Of a stretch of DNA of 64,000 nt, positions 25,772 to 35,188 are shown piece by piece. Origin of the DNA: DASQFQ01 sp963722815 (GTDB lineage Bacteria > Actinomycetota > Thermoleophilia > Solirubrobacterales > Solirubrobacteraceae); contig CAVROM010000004.1 in the NCBI GenBank assembly GCA_963722815.1, positions 62,001-126,000 on the forward strand, in the 5' to 3' direction. The notes beneath the pieces are model-generated. The model saw only the letters and a program-made list of their open reading frames with translations. It was not told the origin of the DNA and searched no databases. Position numbers and translations under genes: made by a program. How positions within the stretch are numbered: the stretch's first letter is position 1; every line of letters begins with the position of its first letter.

Positions 25772-26218
25772 ATGGCACGGAGTGCTCTGCACCGGCTGCG
25801 CGACAACCGCGGCTTCACGCTGATCGAGCTGATGGTGGTGATCCTGATCATCGCGATCCTCGCCGCGATCGCCCTGCCGGCGTTCCTCAACCAGCGCACC
25901 AAGGCGCAGGACACCGAGGCCAAGTCGGCGGTGCGCGACGCGCGCGTGACGCTCGAGACCTTCCACACCGACCGCTCGACCTACGACACCGACGCCGCAA
26001 CGCTGAGGGGCATGGAGCCCTCGCTCAACGAGGCGCGCAACCTGGTCGTGTCCGGCAGCTCGACGACGTTCAGCATCGCCGTCGACTCGCGTGCGAACAA
26101 CGGCGGCGGCACCTTCACGATGGTGCTCGGCAGCGGCGGCGACGTGACCCGCAGCTGCAGCAACCCGGGCAAGGGCGGTTGTCGCTCGACGCCCGACTCC
26201 GCCGGCAACCGCTGGTAG
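25772..26218 (+). CDS. type IV pilin/pseudopilin-like protein
   Basis: 148 residues. The prepilin signature is textbook: a short basic leader ending RDNRG, the cut site G/F, glutamate at mature position 5 (FTLIELMVV) and a hydrophobic helix (ILIIAILAAIALPAFLNQR). The soluble part is about 110 residues with two cysteines near the end that may form a D-loop disulphide. The start ATG gives a 17-residue leader; GGAGG lies only 1 nt before it, so initiation may depend on upstream translation. No other pilus gene is adjacent; it sits between murG and murC. Confidence 0.85.
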   Translation: MARSALHRLRDNRGFTLIELMVVILIIAILAAIALPAFLNQRTKAQDTEAKSAVRDARVTLETFHTDRSTYDTDAATLRGMEPSLNEARNLVVSGSSTTFSIAVDSRANNGGGTFTMVLGSGGDVTRSCSNPGKGGCRSTPDSAGNRW

Positions 26219-26243
26219 CGCCTCCTCATTAGCCTCCCCGCCC

Positions 26244-27575
26244 ATGGATCGGCCATGGGATGACCGCCGCCTGCACTTCGTGGGCATCGGCGGCGCAGGC
26301 ATGAGCGGGCTCGCGCTCGTGGCGCAGGAGCTCGGCGCGTCGGTGACCGGTTCCGACCGCTCCGGCCGCTCCTCGTATGCGGTGCGCCTGCGCGAGGCGG
26401 GGATCGAGCCCGTCGTCGGCCACGACGCCGCCAACGTCCCAGAGGGCGCCGAGGTCGTCTACTCGACCGCGATCGGCTCCGAGAACCCCGAGCGGGCGGT
26501 CGCGACGCGCGAGCTGCACCGCGCCGACCTGCTCGCCGAGCTGACCCGGCTGCGCCCGACGATCGCCGTCTCCGGCACCCACGGGAAGACCACGACCTCG
26601 AGCATGCTCGTCCACGCGCTGCGCGGCAGCGGCGCGGATCCGTCGTATCTGGTCGGCGGCGAGGTGCGCTCGACGGGCTCGAACGCCGGGTGGGGCACGG
26701 GGGAGTGGCTGGTGGTCGAGGCCGACGAGTCAGACCGGTCTCTGCTCAAGCTCGACCGCAGGGTTGCGGTCGTCACGAACGCAGAGCTCGACCATCACTC
26801 GACGTACAGCTCGCTGCGCGACGTGGAGGCGACGTTCCACGCGTTCCTGGGCGCGGCGGAGGACGCGGTGGTGTGGGAGCGGCCGGAGCTGCTCGCGCTG
26901 GCGGACGGCGGCCCGCGCGTGTGGCCCTTCGGGGTCGACCCCGTGCTCTCGCCGGGCGGGTCCTCGTTCACGCTCGACGGGATCGCCGTGGAGCTGACGG
27001 TGCCGGGCGCGCACAACGCGCTCAACGCCGCCGCCGCGCTGACGGCGATCCGGGCGATCGGGGGTGACGTCCCCGCCGCCGCGGCCGCGCTGCGCGACTT
27101 CTCGGGTGCCGGGCGCCGCTTCGAGCGCCTCGGCACCACCCCGCAGGGCGCGCTCGTGGTCGACGACTACGCGCACCACCCGACCGAGGTGCTCGCCACG
27201 CTCGAGGCCGCCCGCACGCTCAACCCGCGGCGGCTGGTGGCGGTCTTCCAGCCGCACCTCTACTCGCGCACGAAGCACTCCGCCCGCGAGTTCGGCGCCG
27301 CGCTCGCCCACGCCGACCTCCCGATGGTGACCGAGATCTACCCGGCGCGCGAGGCTGCCGAGGACTACCCCGGCGTCTCCGGCCGGCTCGTGGCCGAGGC
27401 CGCGGCCGACGCGGGCGGCGGCAAGCGGGTGGCGTGGCTGCCGGACTTCGACTCCGCGGAGCGCTTCCTGCGCGCCGAGCTGCGCGAGGGCGATCTGCTG
27501 CTGACGCTCGGCGCGGGAGATATCGACGCGCTGGGCAGGAGGCTGGCCGGTCCGGGTCGAACTCCCGGAGGGTGA
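26244..27575 (+). CDS. murC: MurC, UDP-MurNAc:L-alanine ligase
   Basis: 443 residues. The N-terminal glycine loop HFVGIGGAGMSGLA, the ATP loop VSGTHGKTTTSSM, NAELDHHSTYSS and the C-terminal DDYAHHPTEV, VFQPHLYSRTK blocks are all present. It adds L-alanine, the first residue of the stem peptide. Unlike many clusters no murB follows; ftsQ starts at once with a 4-nt overlap (GTGA). Confidence 0.96.
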   Translation: MDRPWDDRRLHFVGIGGAGMSGLALVAQELGASVTGSDRSGRSSYAVRLREAGIEPVVGHDAANVPEGAEVVYSTAIGSENPERAVATRELHRADLLAELTRLRPTIAVSGTHGKTTTSSMLVHALRGSGADPSYLVGGEVRSTGSNAGWGTGEWLVVEADESDRSLLKLDRRVAVVTNAELDHHSTYSSLRDVEATFHAFLGAAEDAVVWERPELLALADGGPRVWPFGVDPVLSPGGSSFTLDGIAVELTVPGAHNALNAAAALTAIRAIGGDVPAAAAALRDFSGAGRRFERLGTTPQGALVVDDYAHHPTEVLATLEAARTLNPRRLVAVFQPHLYSRTKHSAREFGAALAHADLPMVTEIYPAREAAEDYPGVSGRLVAEAAADAGGGKRVAWLPDFDSAERFLRAELREGDLLLTLGAGDIDALGRRLAGPGRTPGG

Positions 27576-28336
27576 AGAAGATCGTCGCCGGCGCGGTGGT
27601 GGCCGCCTGCGTGCTCGCCGGTGGGTGGTTCTGGCTCCGCGATGCCGCCGTCGTCCAGGTCCGTGACGTCTTCATCACCGGCCTGAGCTCCTCCGAGGCG
27701 CCTTCGATCCGCACCGCGCTGAAGGCCGCCGCGCTCGACATGACCACGCTGCACGTGCGCGAGGACCAGCTGCGCGCGGCGGTGGCGGAGTTCCCCTCCG
27801 TCGCGGGTGTCCGCGCCGACGCCAAGTTCCCCCACAAGCTGACCATCGAGGTGCGCGAGCGCGCCCCGGTCGCCGCGATCGAGACCGGCGCCGGCCGCGT
27901 CGCCGCCGCCGGCGACGGGCGCGTCCTGCGCGGCCTCAAGGTCTCCGACCTTCCTATCCTGCGCACCCGCAGCGCGCCCGCCGGCGAGCGCGTGACCGAC
28001 AAGGGGACGCTCGGCGCGCTGGCCGTCGCGGGTGGCGCACCGCCCGAATTGCGTGGGCGGATCCAACGCTTGGTCTCGAGCTCGCGCGGTCTGACGCTCG
28101 AAATGCGTAACGGTCCAGACCTCGTCTTCGGCTCCGGATCCGACGCCGCGCGCAAGTGGCTCGCGGCCGTCCGGGTGCTCGCTGATCCGAGCTCCCAGGG
28201 CGCGACCTATCTCGACCTGCGGGTGCCGGAAAGGGTGGCTGCAGGCGGGCTCGGGCCCATCGACCAGGAGCCCGAGGAGACCGTCACTCCCGACCCTCAA
28301 GCTACAGTGGAGAGTAGCCCTACTCTCAATCCGTAG
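27572..28336 (+). CDS. ftsQ: FtsQ/DivIB-type division protein
   Basis: 254 residues from GTG 27572, which overlaps the murC stop and follows a strong CCCGGAGG. A short cytoplasmic stretch precedes one membrane helix (about 3-23), then a POTRA domain (VQVRDVFITGLSS) and the FtsQ domain (VAEFPSVAGVRADAKFPHKLTIEVRERAPVA is its conserved centre, here given by pattern). FtsQ links early and late divisome proteins through FtsL and FtsB. The final codons lie in an inverted repeat (GAGAGTAG...CTACTCTC, 28310-28327). Confidence 0.9.
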   Translation: MKKIVAGAVVAACVLAGGWFWLRDAAVVQVRDVFITGLSSSEAPSIRTALKAAALDMTTLHVREDQLRAAVAEFPSVAGVRADAKFPHKLTIEVRERAPVAAIETGAGRVAAAGDGRVLRGLKVSDLPILRTRSAPAGERVTDKGTLGALAVAGGAPPELRGRIQRLVSSSRGLTLEMRNGPDLVFGSGSDAARKWLAAVRVLADPSSQGATYLDLRVPERVAAGGLGPIDQEPEETVTPDPQATVESSPTLNP

Positions 28337-28354
28337 TCGAGACTTAGGCGGCTT

Positions 28355-28368
28355 GCAAGACGTCTTGC
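28355..28368. promoter_or_regulatory. perfect 14-bp palindrome upstream of ftsZ
   Basis: GCAAGACGTCTTGC is an exact palindrome, about 16 bp upstream of the putative -35 of the ftsZ promoter. Its position would suit an activator or repressor dimer controlling ftsZ. No regulator is identified. Confidence 0.4.
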
Positions 28369-28383
28369 CGTCCTACCCTGGCG

Positions 28384-28413
28384 TTGACAGAAACGCCGAA
28401 ATGACCGTAACGT
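28384..28413 (+). promoter_or_regulatory. sigma-70-like promoter for ftsZ
   Basis: A consensus -35 TTGACA (28384-28389) and a -10-like TAACGT (28408-28413) are spaced 18 bp. The ftsZ start is about 70 bp downstream, giving an untranslated leader. This 145-bp gap is the only sizeable break between murC and ftsZ, consistent with ftsZ having its own promoter. Confidence 0.55.
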
Positions 28414-28481
28414 GCGAAAATCCGCACCGCGGTCGAGCTAGGGGAACGCTCGACTCCTACTAGAGGTACGGACCTAAACCC

Positions 28482-29561
28482 ATGGAAGCTGGCAGCTATC
28501 TCGCAGTCATAAAGGTCGTCGGAGTCGGCGGCGGTGGAACCAATGCCGTGAACCGGATGATCGACGCCGGGCTCTCCGGCGTGGAGTTCATCGCGTGCAA
28601 CACCGACGCCCAGGCGCTCCAGATGACGGACGCCGACATCAAGCTGAACATCGGCTCGGGCCTCACCAAGGGCCTCGGCGCCGGCGCCAACCCGCAGGTC
28701 GGCCAGGGCGCCGCGGCCGAGTCGCGCGACGACATCAAGGAGGCGCTGAAGGGCGCCGACATGGTCTTCGTCACCGCGGGCGAGGGCGGCGGCACCGGCA
28801 CGGGCGCCGCGCCCGTGATCGCCGAGATCGCCAAGAACGAGATCGGCGCGCTCACGGTCGGCGTCGTCACGCGCCCGTTCGAGTTCGAGGGCTCGCAGCG
28901 CTCGCGCCAGGCGCAGGAGGGCATCGACCGCCTGCGCGAGATGGTCGACACGCTGATCGTGATCCCGAACGAGAAGCTGCTCTCGATCGTCGAGCGCCGC
29001 ACCTCGATCCTCGACGCGTTCCGCGAGGCCGACAACGTGCTGCGCCAGGGCGTCCAGGGCATCACCGACCTGATCACGATCCCCGGCCTCATCAACCTCG
29101 ACTTCGCCGACGTCCGCGCGATCATGGCCGACGCCGGCTCCGCGCTGATGGGCATCGGGTCGAGCGCCGGCGAGAGCCGCGCCTCGGAGGCCGCCAAGGC
29201 CGCGATCTCCTCGCCGCTGCTGGAGGAGTCCGTCGAGGGCGCCACCGGCATCCTGCTCAACATCACCGGCGGCAAGGACCTCGGGCTGTTCGAGGTCAAC
29301 GAGGCCGCCGAGCTGATCCACTCCGCCGCGGACGCGAACTCCAACATCATCTTCGGTGCGGTCATCGACGAGGAGCTCGGCGACGAGATCCGCGTCACCG
29401 TGATCGCCACGGGCTTCGACCGGCCGCGCGGCGGCGGGGGCTTCGGCGGCTCGCGCGCGACCGGCCGCTCGCCCGACCGCGGGCCGCGGATCGACGATCG
29501 CCAGCGGTCGTCGCTCGAGATCTCGGACGACGACATCGACATCCCGCCGTTCCTGCGCTGA
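28482..29561 (+). CDS. ftsZ: FtsZ, tubulin-like division GTPase
   Basis: 359 residues. GTP-binding features are intact: KVVGVGGGGTNAVNRM, the tubulin signature GGGTGTGAAPV, and the T7 loop NLDFADVRAIM. A short glycine/arginine linker leads to the C-terminal peptide DDIDIPPFLR, which docks partner proteins. FtsZ polymerises at mid-cell to form the Z ring. No ftsA or sepF is found beside it here. Confidence 0.98.
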   Translation: MEAGSYLAVIKVVGVGGGGTNAVNRMIDAGLSGVEFIACNTDAQALQMTDADIKLNIGSGLTKGLGAGANPQVGQGAAAESRDDIKEALKGADMVFVTAGEGGGTGTGAAPVIAEIAKNEIGALTVGVVTRPFEFEGSQRSRQAQEGIDRLREMVDTLIVIPNEKLLSIVERRTSILDAFREADNVLRQGVQGITDLITIPGLINLDFADVRAIMADAGSALMGIGSSAGESRASEAAKAAISSPLLEESVEGATGILLNITGGKDLGLFEVNEAAELIHSAADANSNIIFGAVIDEELGDEIRVTVIATGFDRPRGGGGFGGSRATGRSPDRGPRIDDRQRSSLEISDDDIDIPPFLR

Positions 29562-29589
29562 GCGCGTTCGTCACTAAAGTCGCATAGCG

Positions 29590-29609
29590 GCGGAAGCCGA
29601 TACTTCCGC
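29590..29609 (+). terminator. hairpin between ftsZ and the second GGDEF gene
   Basis: GCGGAAG (29590-29596) and CTTCCGC (29603-29609) form a perfect 7-bp stem with a 6-nt loop. It ends directly at the ATG called for the next gene. It could be the ftsZ terminator (no T-run follows) or a structure that hides the next start codon. Confidence 0.4.
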
Positions 29610-31625
29610 ATGGACACTTCGCGTCGCCGTGCCGTGATGGCGTGTTTCGCCGTCCTCGGCGCGTGGGTGGCGATCCTCGAGCTACAGGTGCTCGTGGTCC
29701 CGGGGCTCTCGCTCGGGCCCGTCACGAGCGACTACGCCCACAACGCGATCGAGGTGCTCGCCGGGCTGCTCTGCCTCGGCGGCGCCTGGCAGGCGCAACG
29801 CGAGCAGAACGCGTGGCTGCTGATCGGCATCGGCGTCCTCGCCTGGGCGCTCGGCAACCTCTACTACACCGTCGTCCTCTACGACATGGAGTCGCCGCCG
29901 ATCCCCTCGCCGGCCGACGCGGGCTTCCTGCTCTTCCCGGTGCTGGCGATGGTCGGTGTGCTCGCGCTGGTGCGGGCGCGCACGCGCAACGTGCCCAAGA
30001 CGCTGTGGACCGACGGCTCGATCGCCGCGCTCGCGATCACCGCCGTCAGCGCCGCGATCGTGTTCGAGACCGCGCTCGGCGCCGCACAGGGCAAGCCGCT
30101 GGCGGTCGCCACCGCGCTCGCCTACCCGCTGACCGACCTCGTGCTGCTCGGCGTCGCCGTCGGCGCGCTCGCGAGCACCGGCTGGCGGCTCGACCGCACC
30201 TGGGTGCTGCTCGCCGTCGGCATCATCTCGTTCTGGCTCGCCGACTCGCTCTATCTCGTGCAGACGGCCACGGGGACGTACGCCGCGCCCGCCTGGTTCG
30301 ACATCGGCTGGACGCTCGGCCTGCTGCTGATCGCCCTCGCCTCCTGGCAGCCGGCGGTCGTGCACCAGCCGAGCACCCCGGACGGGTTGCGCTTCATCTC
30401 CGTGCCGCTCGGCTTCGGCTCGGTGGGGCTGGGGACCTTGATCTACGGCTGCCTGACGGACATGAACCCGGTGGCGGTGGGGCTCTCGGCGCTGTCGCTG
30501 GTGGCGGTCATGGCGCGGCTGATGCTGACCTTCCACGAGAACGTGGCGATGCTGCGGACCTCGCGCGACGAAGCGCTCACCGACGTGCTGACCGGGCTCG
30601 GCAACCGGCGCGCGCTGGCGCGCGAGCTCGCGTGCCTGCTGCCCGACGCCGACGACGCGAAGCCGATCGTGCTCGTGTTGTTCGACCTCGACGGCTTCAA
30701 GCACTACAACGACACGTTCGGCCACCCCGCCGGCGACGCGCTGCTGGTGCGGCTGGGCGCGAACCTGGCGACCTATCTGAGCGGCCGCGGGCGGGCGTTC
30801 CGGATGGGCGGGGACGAGTTCTGCGCGCTGTTCGAGCCCGGCGACGGGGTCGCGGACCCGATCATCGCGGGCGCCGCGTCGGCGCTGACCGAAGCCGGGG
30901 AAGGCTTCAACGTGACGTCCTCCTACGGCGCGATCGTGCTCCCGCGCGAGGCGCAGGACGCCACCGAGGCGCTGCGGATCGCCGACCAGCGCATGTACGC
31001 GCAGAAGAACGCGGGGCGGACCTCGGCGACGCGCCAGTCGAAGGACGTGCTCGTGCGCGCCCTGACCGAGCGCGCGCCGGATCTCTTCGGCCACATCGAG
31101 GGGGCGGCGGATCTCGCCGAGGCGACCGCGCGGCGACTGGGCATGACCGACGACGAGGCCGAGTGCGTTCGGCACGCCGCCGAGCTGCACGACGTCGGCA
31201 AGGTCGCGATCCCGGACGCGATCCTGACCAAGCCCGGGCCGTTGGATCCGCACGAGTGGGAGTTCATCCGGCGCCACACGCTGATCGGCGAGCGGATCGT
31301 CTCCGCCGCGCCGGCGCTGGGCCAGGTCGCGCGGCTCGTCCGCTCCTCGCACGAGCGCTGGGACGGCACCGGCTACCCGGACCGCCTCGCCGAGCAGGAG
31401 ATCCCGCTGGGCGCGCGCGTGGTCAGCGTGATCGACGCGTTCGACGCCATGACCTCCGAGCGGCCCTACTCGCCCGCGGTGGCGCCGGCGTCGGCCGTCA
31501 GCGAACTGCGCCGGTGCGCGAGCACCCAGTTCGACCCGGTCGTCGTCGAGGCGTTCTGCGCCGCCTGGGCGGACCGTCAGGGCGAGACGACGACCGACAC
31601 CCGCCGCGACGTCGCGCCCCTGTAG
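29610..31625 (+). CDS. membrane GGDEF/HD-GYP c-di-GMP turnover protein (2)
   Basis: 671 residues with the same plan as the protein at 17950-19947: about nine membrane segments (to ~residue 310), GGDEF (EALTDVLTGLGNRRAL, FDLDGFKHYND, FRMGGDEFC) and HD-GYP (AELHDVGKVAIPD, WDGTGYPDRL). Both catalytic signatures look intact. No ribosome site is seen before ATG 29610, which abuts a hairpin; ATG 29637 is an alternative. Its 3' end overlaps the convergent secreted-protein gene by 49 nt. Two such paralogues flanking murD-ftsZ suggest an old duplication. Confidence 0.92.
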   Translation: MDTSRRRAVMACFAVLGAWVAILELQVLVVPGLSLGPVTSDYAHNAIEVLAGLLCLGGAWQAQREQNAWLLIGIGVLAWALGNLYYTVVLYDMESPPIPSPADAGFLLFPVLAMVGVLALVRARTRNVPKTLWTDGSIAALAITAVSAAIVFETALGAAQGKPLAVATALAYPLTDLVLLGVAVGALASTGWRLDRTWVLLAVGIISFWLADSLYLVQTATGTYAAPAWFDIGWTLGLLLIALASWQPAVVHQPSTPDGLRFISVPLGFGSVGLGTLIYGCLTDMNPVAVGLSALSLVAVMARLMLTFHENVAMLRTSRDEALTDVLTGLGNRRALARELACLLPDADDAKPIVLVLFDLDGFKHYNDTFGHPAGDALLVRLGANLATYLSGRGRAFRMGGDEFCALFEPGDGVADPIIAGAASALTEAGEGFNVTSSYGAIVLPREAQDATEALRIADQRMYAQKNAGRTSATRQSKDVLVRALTERAPDLFGHIEGAADLAEATARRLGMTDDEAECVRHAAELHDVGKVAIPDAILTKPGPLDPHEWEFIRRHTLIGERIVSAAPALGQVARLVRSSHERWDGTGYPDRLAEQEIPLGARVVSVIDAFDAMTSERPYSPAVAPASAVSELRRCASTQFDPVVVEAFCAAWADRQGETTTDTRRDVAPL

Positions 31626-33232
31626 GGGTAGCCGGGCTGCGGCGTGAGCCGGGCCTGGAAGCGGTAGCGGGCTTTCACCAGCGTGCGGCGGAAGCGGTAC
31701 GCGAACTTGAAGTGGCCCTTGGCGTCGGCTTTGACGTTGCCGATCGGCACGCGGCGCCGGGCGTCGGGGACGAGCACGTCGATCGTCACGCGCGTGCCCT
31801 TGCGGGCGGGGCCGCCCTTGAGCTTGCCCTTGAAGCTGACCTTCTGCCCGTTGGTCACGCGGCGGGGAGAGAGCTTCAGCTTGATTCCTGCTTTGACGCC
31901 GAGGGAGAGCGTCGCCGTCTGGACCGGCGCGGGGTCGAGCGTGTACGCCTTGTAGGCGAACCGGATCGTGCGGCTCGGGCCCTTCGCGATCCGGTACGCG
32001 AAGCGCCCGTCCTCGCTGGTCGTCACCGTGCCGGTGTTCACGTACTTCGCGCCGGGCCGCCGCACGCGGCTGCTCGCCTGCAGCACCGCGCCGGAGATGG
32101 GATGGCCGCCGGCGTCCGTGAGCCGCCCCTCGGCGAACCGGGTCGCCCCGTACGGCACCACCGCGGCGCGCCGCGGCTTGTCGCGCTTGGAGCGGAGCCA
32201 GGCGTTGAGCTTCACGAAGCGACTGGCGCCGCGGCCGTTCGGCTGCGAGCCGTTGAGCGTGGTCACGGTGACGGGAGCCGAGAGAGTCTGGTTCCCGGCG
32301 GCGTCGATGACGGACGCCTGGACGGTGTGCGTGCCATTCGGGATCTGCGTGGTGTCGAACGCGAAGTGACGAGGTCAGCGCGTGCGGACACGGCACGATG
32401 GCGATGAACGGTCGCCGGCAGGTCGGCGACGCTGGATCGAAAACCTGGCGCTGCGCTCGCACCACGCCGTCGAACGCGATCCCGACCTTCTCGATGCCGC
32501 CGCCGGTGTCAGCACTCGAGAACGACATGGTCCTCACGCCCTGCAGCGGGGCGGTCGTCGAAAGCAAGGAGCCATCTGGCGGACGCGTGAACGTGCGGCG
32601 GGTAGAAGTCCGAGAGCCCGATGCGAGCGCGAGTAGATCTCGATCCACCCGTGGTCAGTCGACGATCGGGCACGCCCGAGCTGCTGAATCGCACGCCGAG
32701 TTGCGCAATGCAGCTGCTGCACTTGCAGTCCTGAAACCGACAGCTGGTTCGCCGGATCGAAAGGCCGCTGCCGGCCGACTCCGCGGTCTGTGCACCAGGC
32801 GTAGCGCGAGCAGAACTCTGCGTAGTGATCGCTGTCCAGCGGCACCGCGCAGGCCGTAGCTGACCCAGAAGTCGTGCGCCCACGCGCCGTTGCCAGCCGT
32901 GATGTCCTGTCCGATACAGCGTGAGGTCGCTGATCGTCGTGTATTTCGGGCGCCGTGAAGATCCAGGCCACGTGCTCCGCCGGACCACTTGCTTGCGGGA
33001 TCTCGCCTCGCAACGCACCGGTCGGCGATGCGCTCGGTCGCGACAAGCAGGAGTTCGAGACGCTGAACCCCGCCTTGCCGGTGAGCTCGGCACGCCAGCC
33101 CTGCGTCGGGCCAGGCGTCCCGTTGGGAAGCGTGCACGAATAGACGTCGTACGTTGCCGCGCCAGCGCTCGCCGGCTGCAAGCTGAGCAGCAGCGAGCGT
33201 CAACGACGATCGCGCCGCGTGCGAGAGCCATC
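31577..33232 (-). pseudogene. secreted repeat/Ig-like surface protein, frameshifted (paralogue 2)
   Basis: A signal-peptide start (MALARGAIVV) at 33232 leads in a shifted frame to QPASAGAATYDVYSC and ...GWRAEL, a conserved N-terminal module also present in the neighbouring gene. Further on, frames change several times between about 32370 and 32960. The last ~260 residues are clean: an IPNGTHTVQASVIDAAGNQT segment, then a carboxypeptidase-regulatory-like repeat (EDGRFAYRIAKGPSRTIRF) and GHFKFAYRF. Each segment looks well preserved, so single-base errors or very recent decay are more likely than old decay. No enzyme motif is seen; a surface protein is inferred. Confidence 0.6.
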
Positions 33233-33269
33233 CGGAGTGATAGGCCTCGTCGCGCGCAGAGTTCGCCCC

Positions 33270-35132
33270 CTAGCCCACCCGGATCGTCAGCCTGCGCGAG
33301 TAGCCGAGCTCGAACGGGAAGCCGGCCTGGCGGCGGATCCGCAGGCGGATGGGATAGCTCCCAGGTCGTCCGCTGAAGCGGTACGAGATGTGCCAGCGGC
33401 CCTTCTTGTGCGTGCGCGCGTCCGAGAACGTGCGCCACTTCCCGCCCTCGCGGCCCTGGAGCACGACGACGAGACCGCGCGGCACGGGCACGCCACGGCC
33501 GCGCACGCGGCCGGAGAAGCGGACGCGCCCGGCGGAGAGCCGCGTGCGCGATGCCTTGATCGTGCTCGACGCCGGCACGCGGACCGAGAGCCCGCGCGCG
33601 GTCGCGAGCGCGCCGGGGGCGCCGGCGAACACAAGGCGGAAGGCCCGGCTCGGGCCCGCCGGGACGTTGATCGAGTAGCGGCCGTGCCGGTCCGTGATCG
33701 CGCTTCCGGCCGCCACCGGCTTGGAGCCCCTCTTCCGCACCGTCGAGGTCGCGAAGACCGTCTGGCCGGCCAGCGATCCGCCGGTGGAGAGCGAGAGGCG
33801 ACCGCGCAGCTTCGCCTTGCGGCCGAACGGGATCCGGACGCGGCCGCGGCGGACCCTGTGCAGCCGACGGCCGACCTTGGCGCTGGTCGCGGACAGGCGC
33901 GTCGGGTTGCCCGCCGACACGTTGCCGGCGTTGTCGGCCACCGTGACGCGGATGTCGACCCTCGACGGCGACGCCCGTGTCGAGCGTCGCGCGCAGCGTG
34001 CCGTTGGCGAACGTCGAGGGCAGCGGTCCGGTAGGGATCGGTGGGGTGGTTGCGGACAGCGACGCTCGTGGACGCCACACCCGAGGCCGGATCCTTCACC
34101 GAGAGCACGATCTTCCTGCCGCGTGCGCGCTTGAGGATGGCGGTCGGCGGCGTGCCGTCGATCCGGATCGTGCGCTGCGACGGCGCGCTCGTTCCCCGAC
34201 GCGTCCTCGGCCACGATGCGCGCGAAGTAGGTGCCGTCGGCCGTGCCGACTGGGGCTTTGAGGGCCGCCCTGCGCTGGGCCGGGCAAGGAGCGGTCAGGT
34301 GGTAGTCGCAGGCCGCCTTGTCGCGGCGTGTGAGAGCTCCCGAGGTCGAGGCGCACGGCGCGGATCCCCGAGCTGTCCGAGGCGTCGTAGGTGACGGTCT
34401 CGCTGGCCTTGTGCCAGCCCGGGTTCTGCAGCGGGCCGCCGACCTTGAGGCTCGGTGCGGTCGGGTCGTTGACCGTCACACGGGTGCCGAAGACCTTGAT
34501 CGTGGCGATCGAGGCGCGATTCGTGCCGTCGTCGTAGTAGCGCGGGCAACCGCCCGTGTCGCCACTCGCACGAGATCGCGTAGGAGATCTTCGTGACGTT
34601 GACCGGCATAGACGGCATGCGAGGCGTCGCTGACGCCGGTGTCGCTGCCGAACGTGCAGCCGACGCTGCCCGGTGCGGCTGTGCACGTCTCGCCGAACAC
34701 CCCGCCGATCACGTTGTGCGTCGCTCGTCGCGGGCGAAGATCTTCCACGGGTCGCCGTCGGGTCGTTCGGAGCCGCCGTGCGCAGCCTGGCACCGAACCG
34801 CCAGCGTCTCGAGTCGGGTGATGCCGATTACCCGCGGGTGCATCGAAGACCCAGTTCCCCCCGGTGCAGGAACCCCGCGTTGGCCGGAGGCGGGGCCGTT
34901 TGCATCGAGCAGCTGCGATCCGGCACTGGTCCGAGATCACGTACGAGGCGGGTTCCGGCGCGATCGGCGGATAGGCCGAAGCCTCGGCTCGCCACGCGCG
35001 GTTGATGCCGCCCGCTCCCGGTGCTCCACAGGACACGACGTCGTATCTCCCCGCCGACGCCGCAGGCACCCCGACAGCCGCCGTCGCCAGCACGGCCAGC
35101 GCCCCCACCACGCCTCGCATCCCTGCTCTCAT
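33270..35132 (-). pseudogene. secreted repeat/Ig-like surface protein, frameshifted (paralogue 1)
   Basis: The N-terminus is intact for about 65 residues: a signal peptide (GALAVLATAAVGVPAASA) then GRYDVVSC...WRAEASAYPP, resembling the next gene. From about 34930 to 33960 the coding frame switches at least six times, with recognisable pieces such as GGNWVFDAPAG, ITRLETLAVRC, NVIGGVFGETCTAAPGSVG and TRVTVNDPTAPSLKVGG. The last ~230 residues are clean, with VTVADNAGNVSAG and GRYSINVPAGPSRAFRL. ATG 35132 or 35120 could start. Together with the downstream copy it forms a tandem pair of exported proteins of unknown role. Confidence 0.6.
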
Positions 35133-35188
35133 CACCCGGCAATGTAGCCCGAAAAGCACTCGCTGAGCGCTGCTAGGGTCCGGCCGCG

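Noticed and set aside
35133..35188. Glycine riboswitch upstream of gcvT
   Set aside because: The gap is only 56 bp and lacks the aptamer core.
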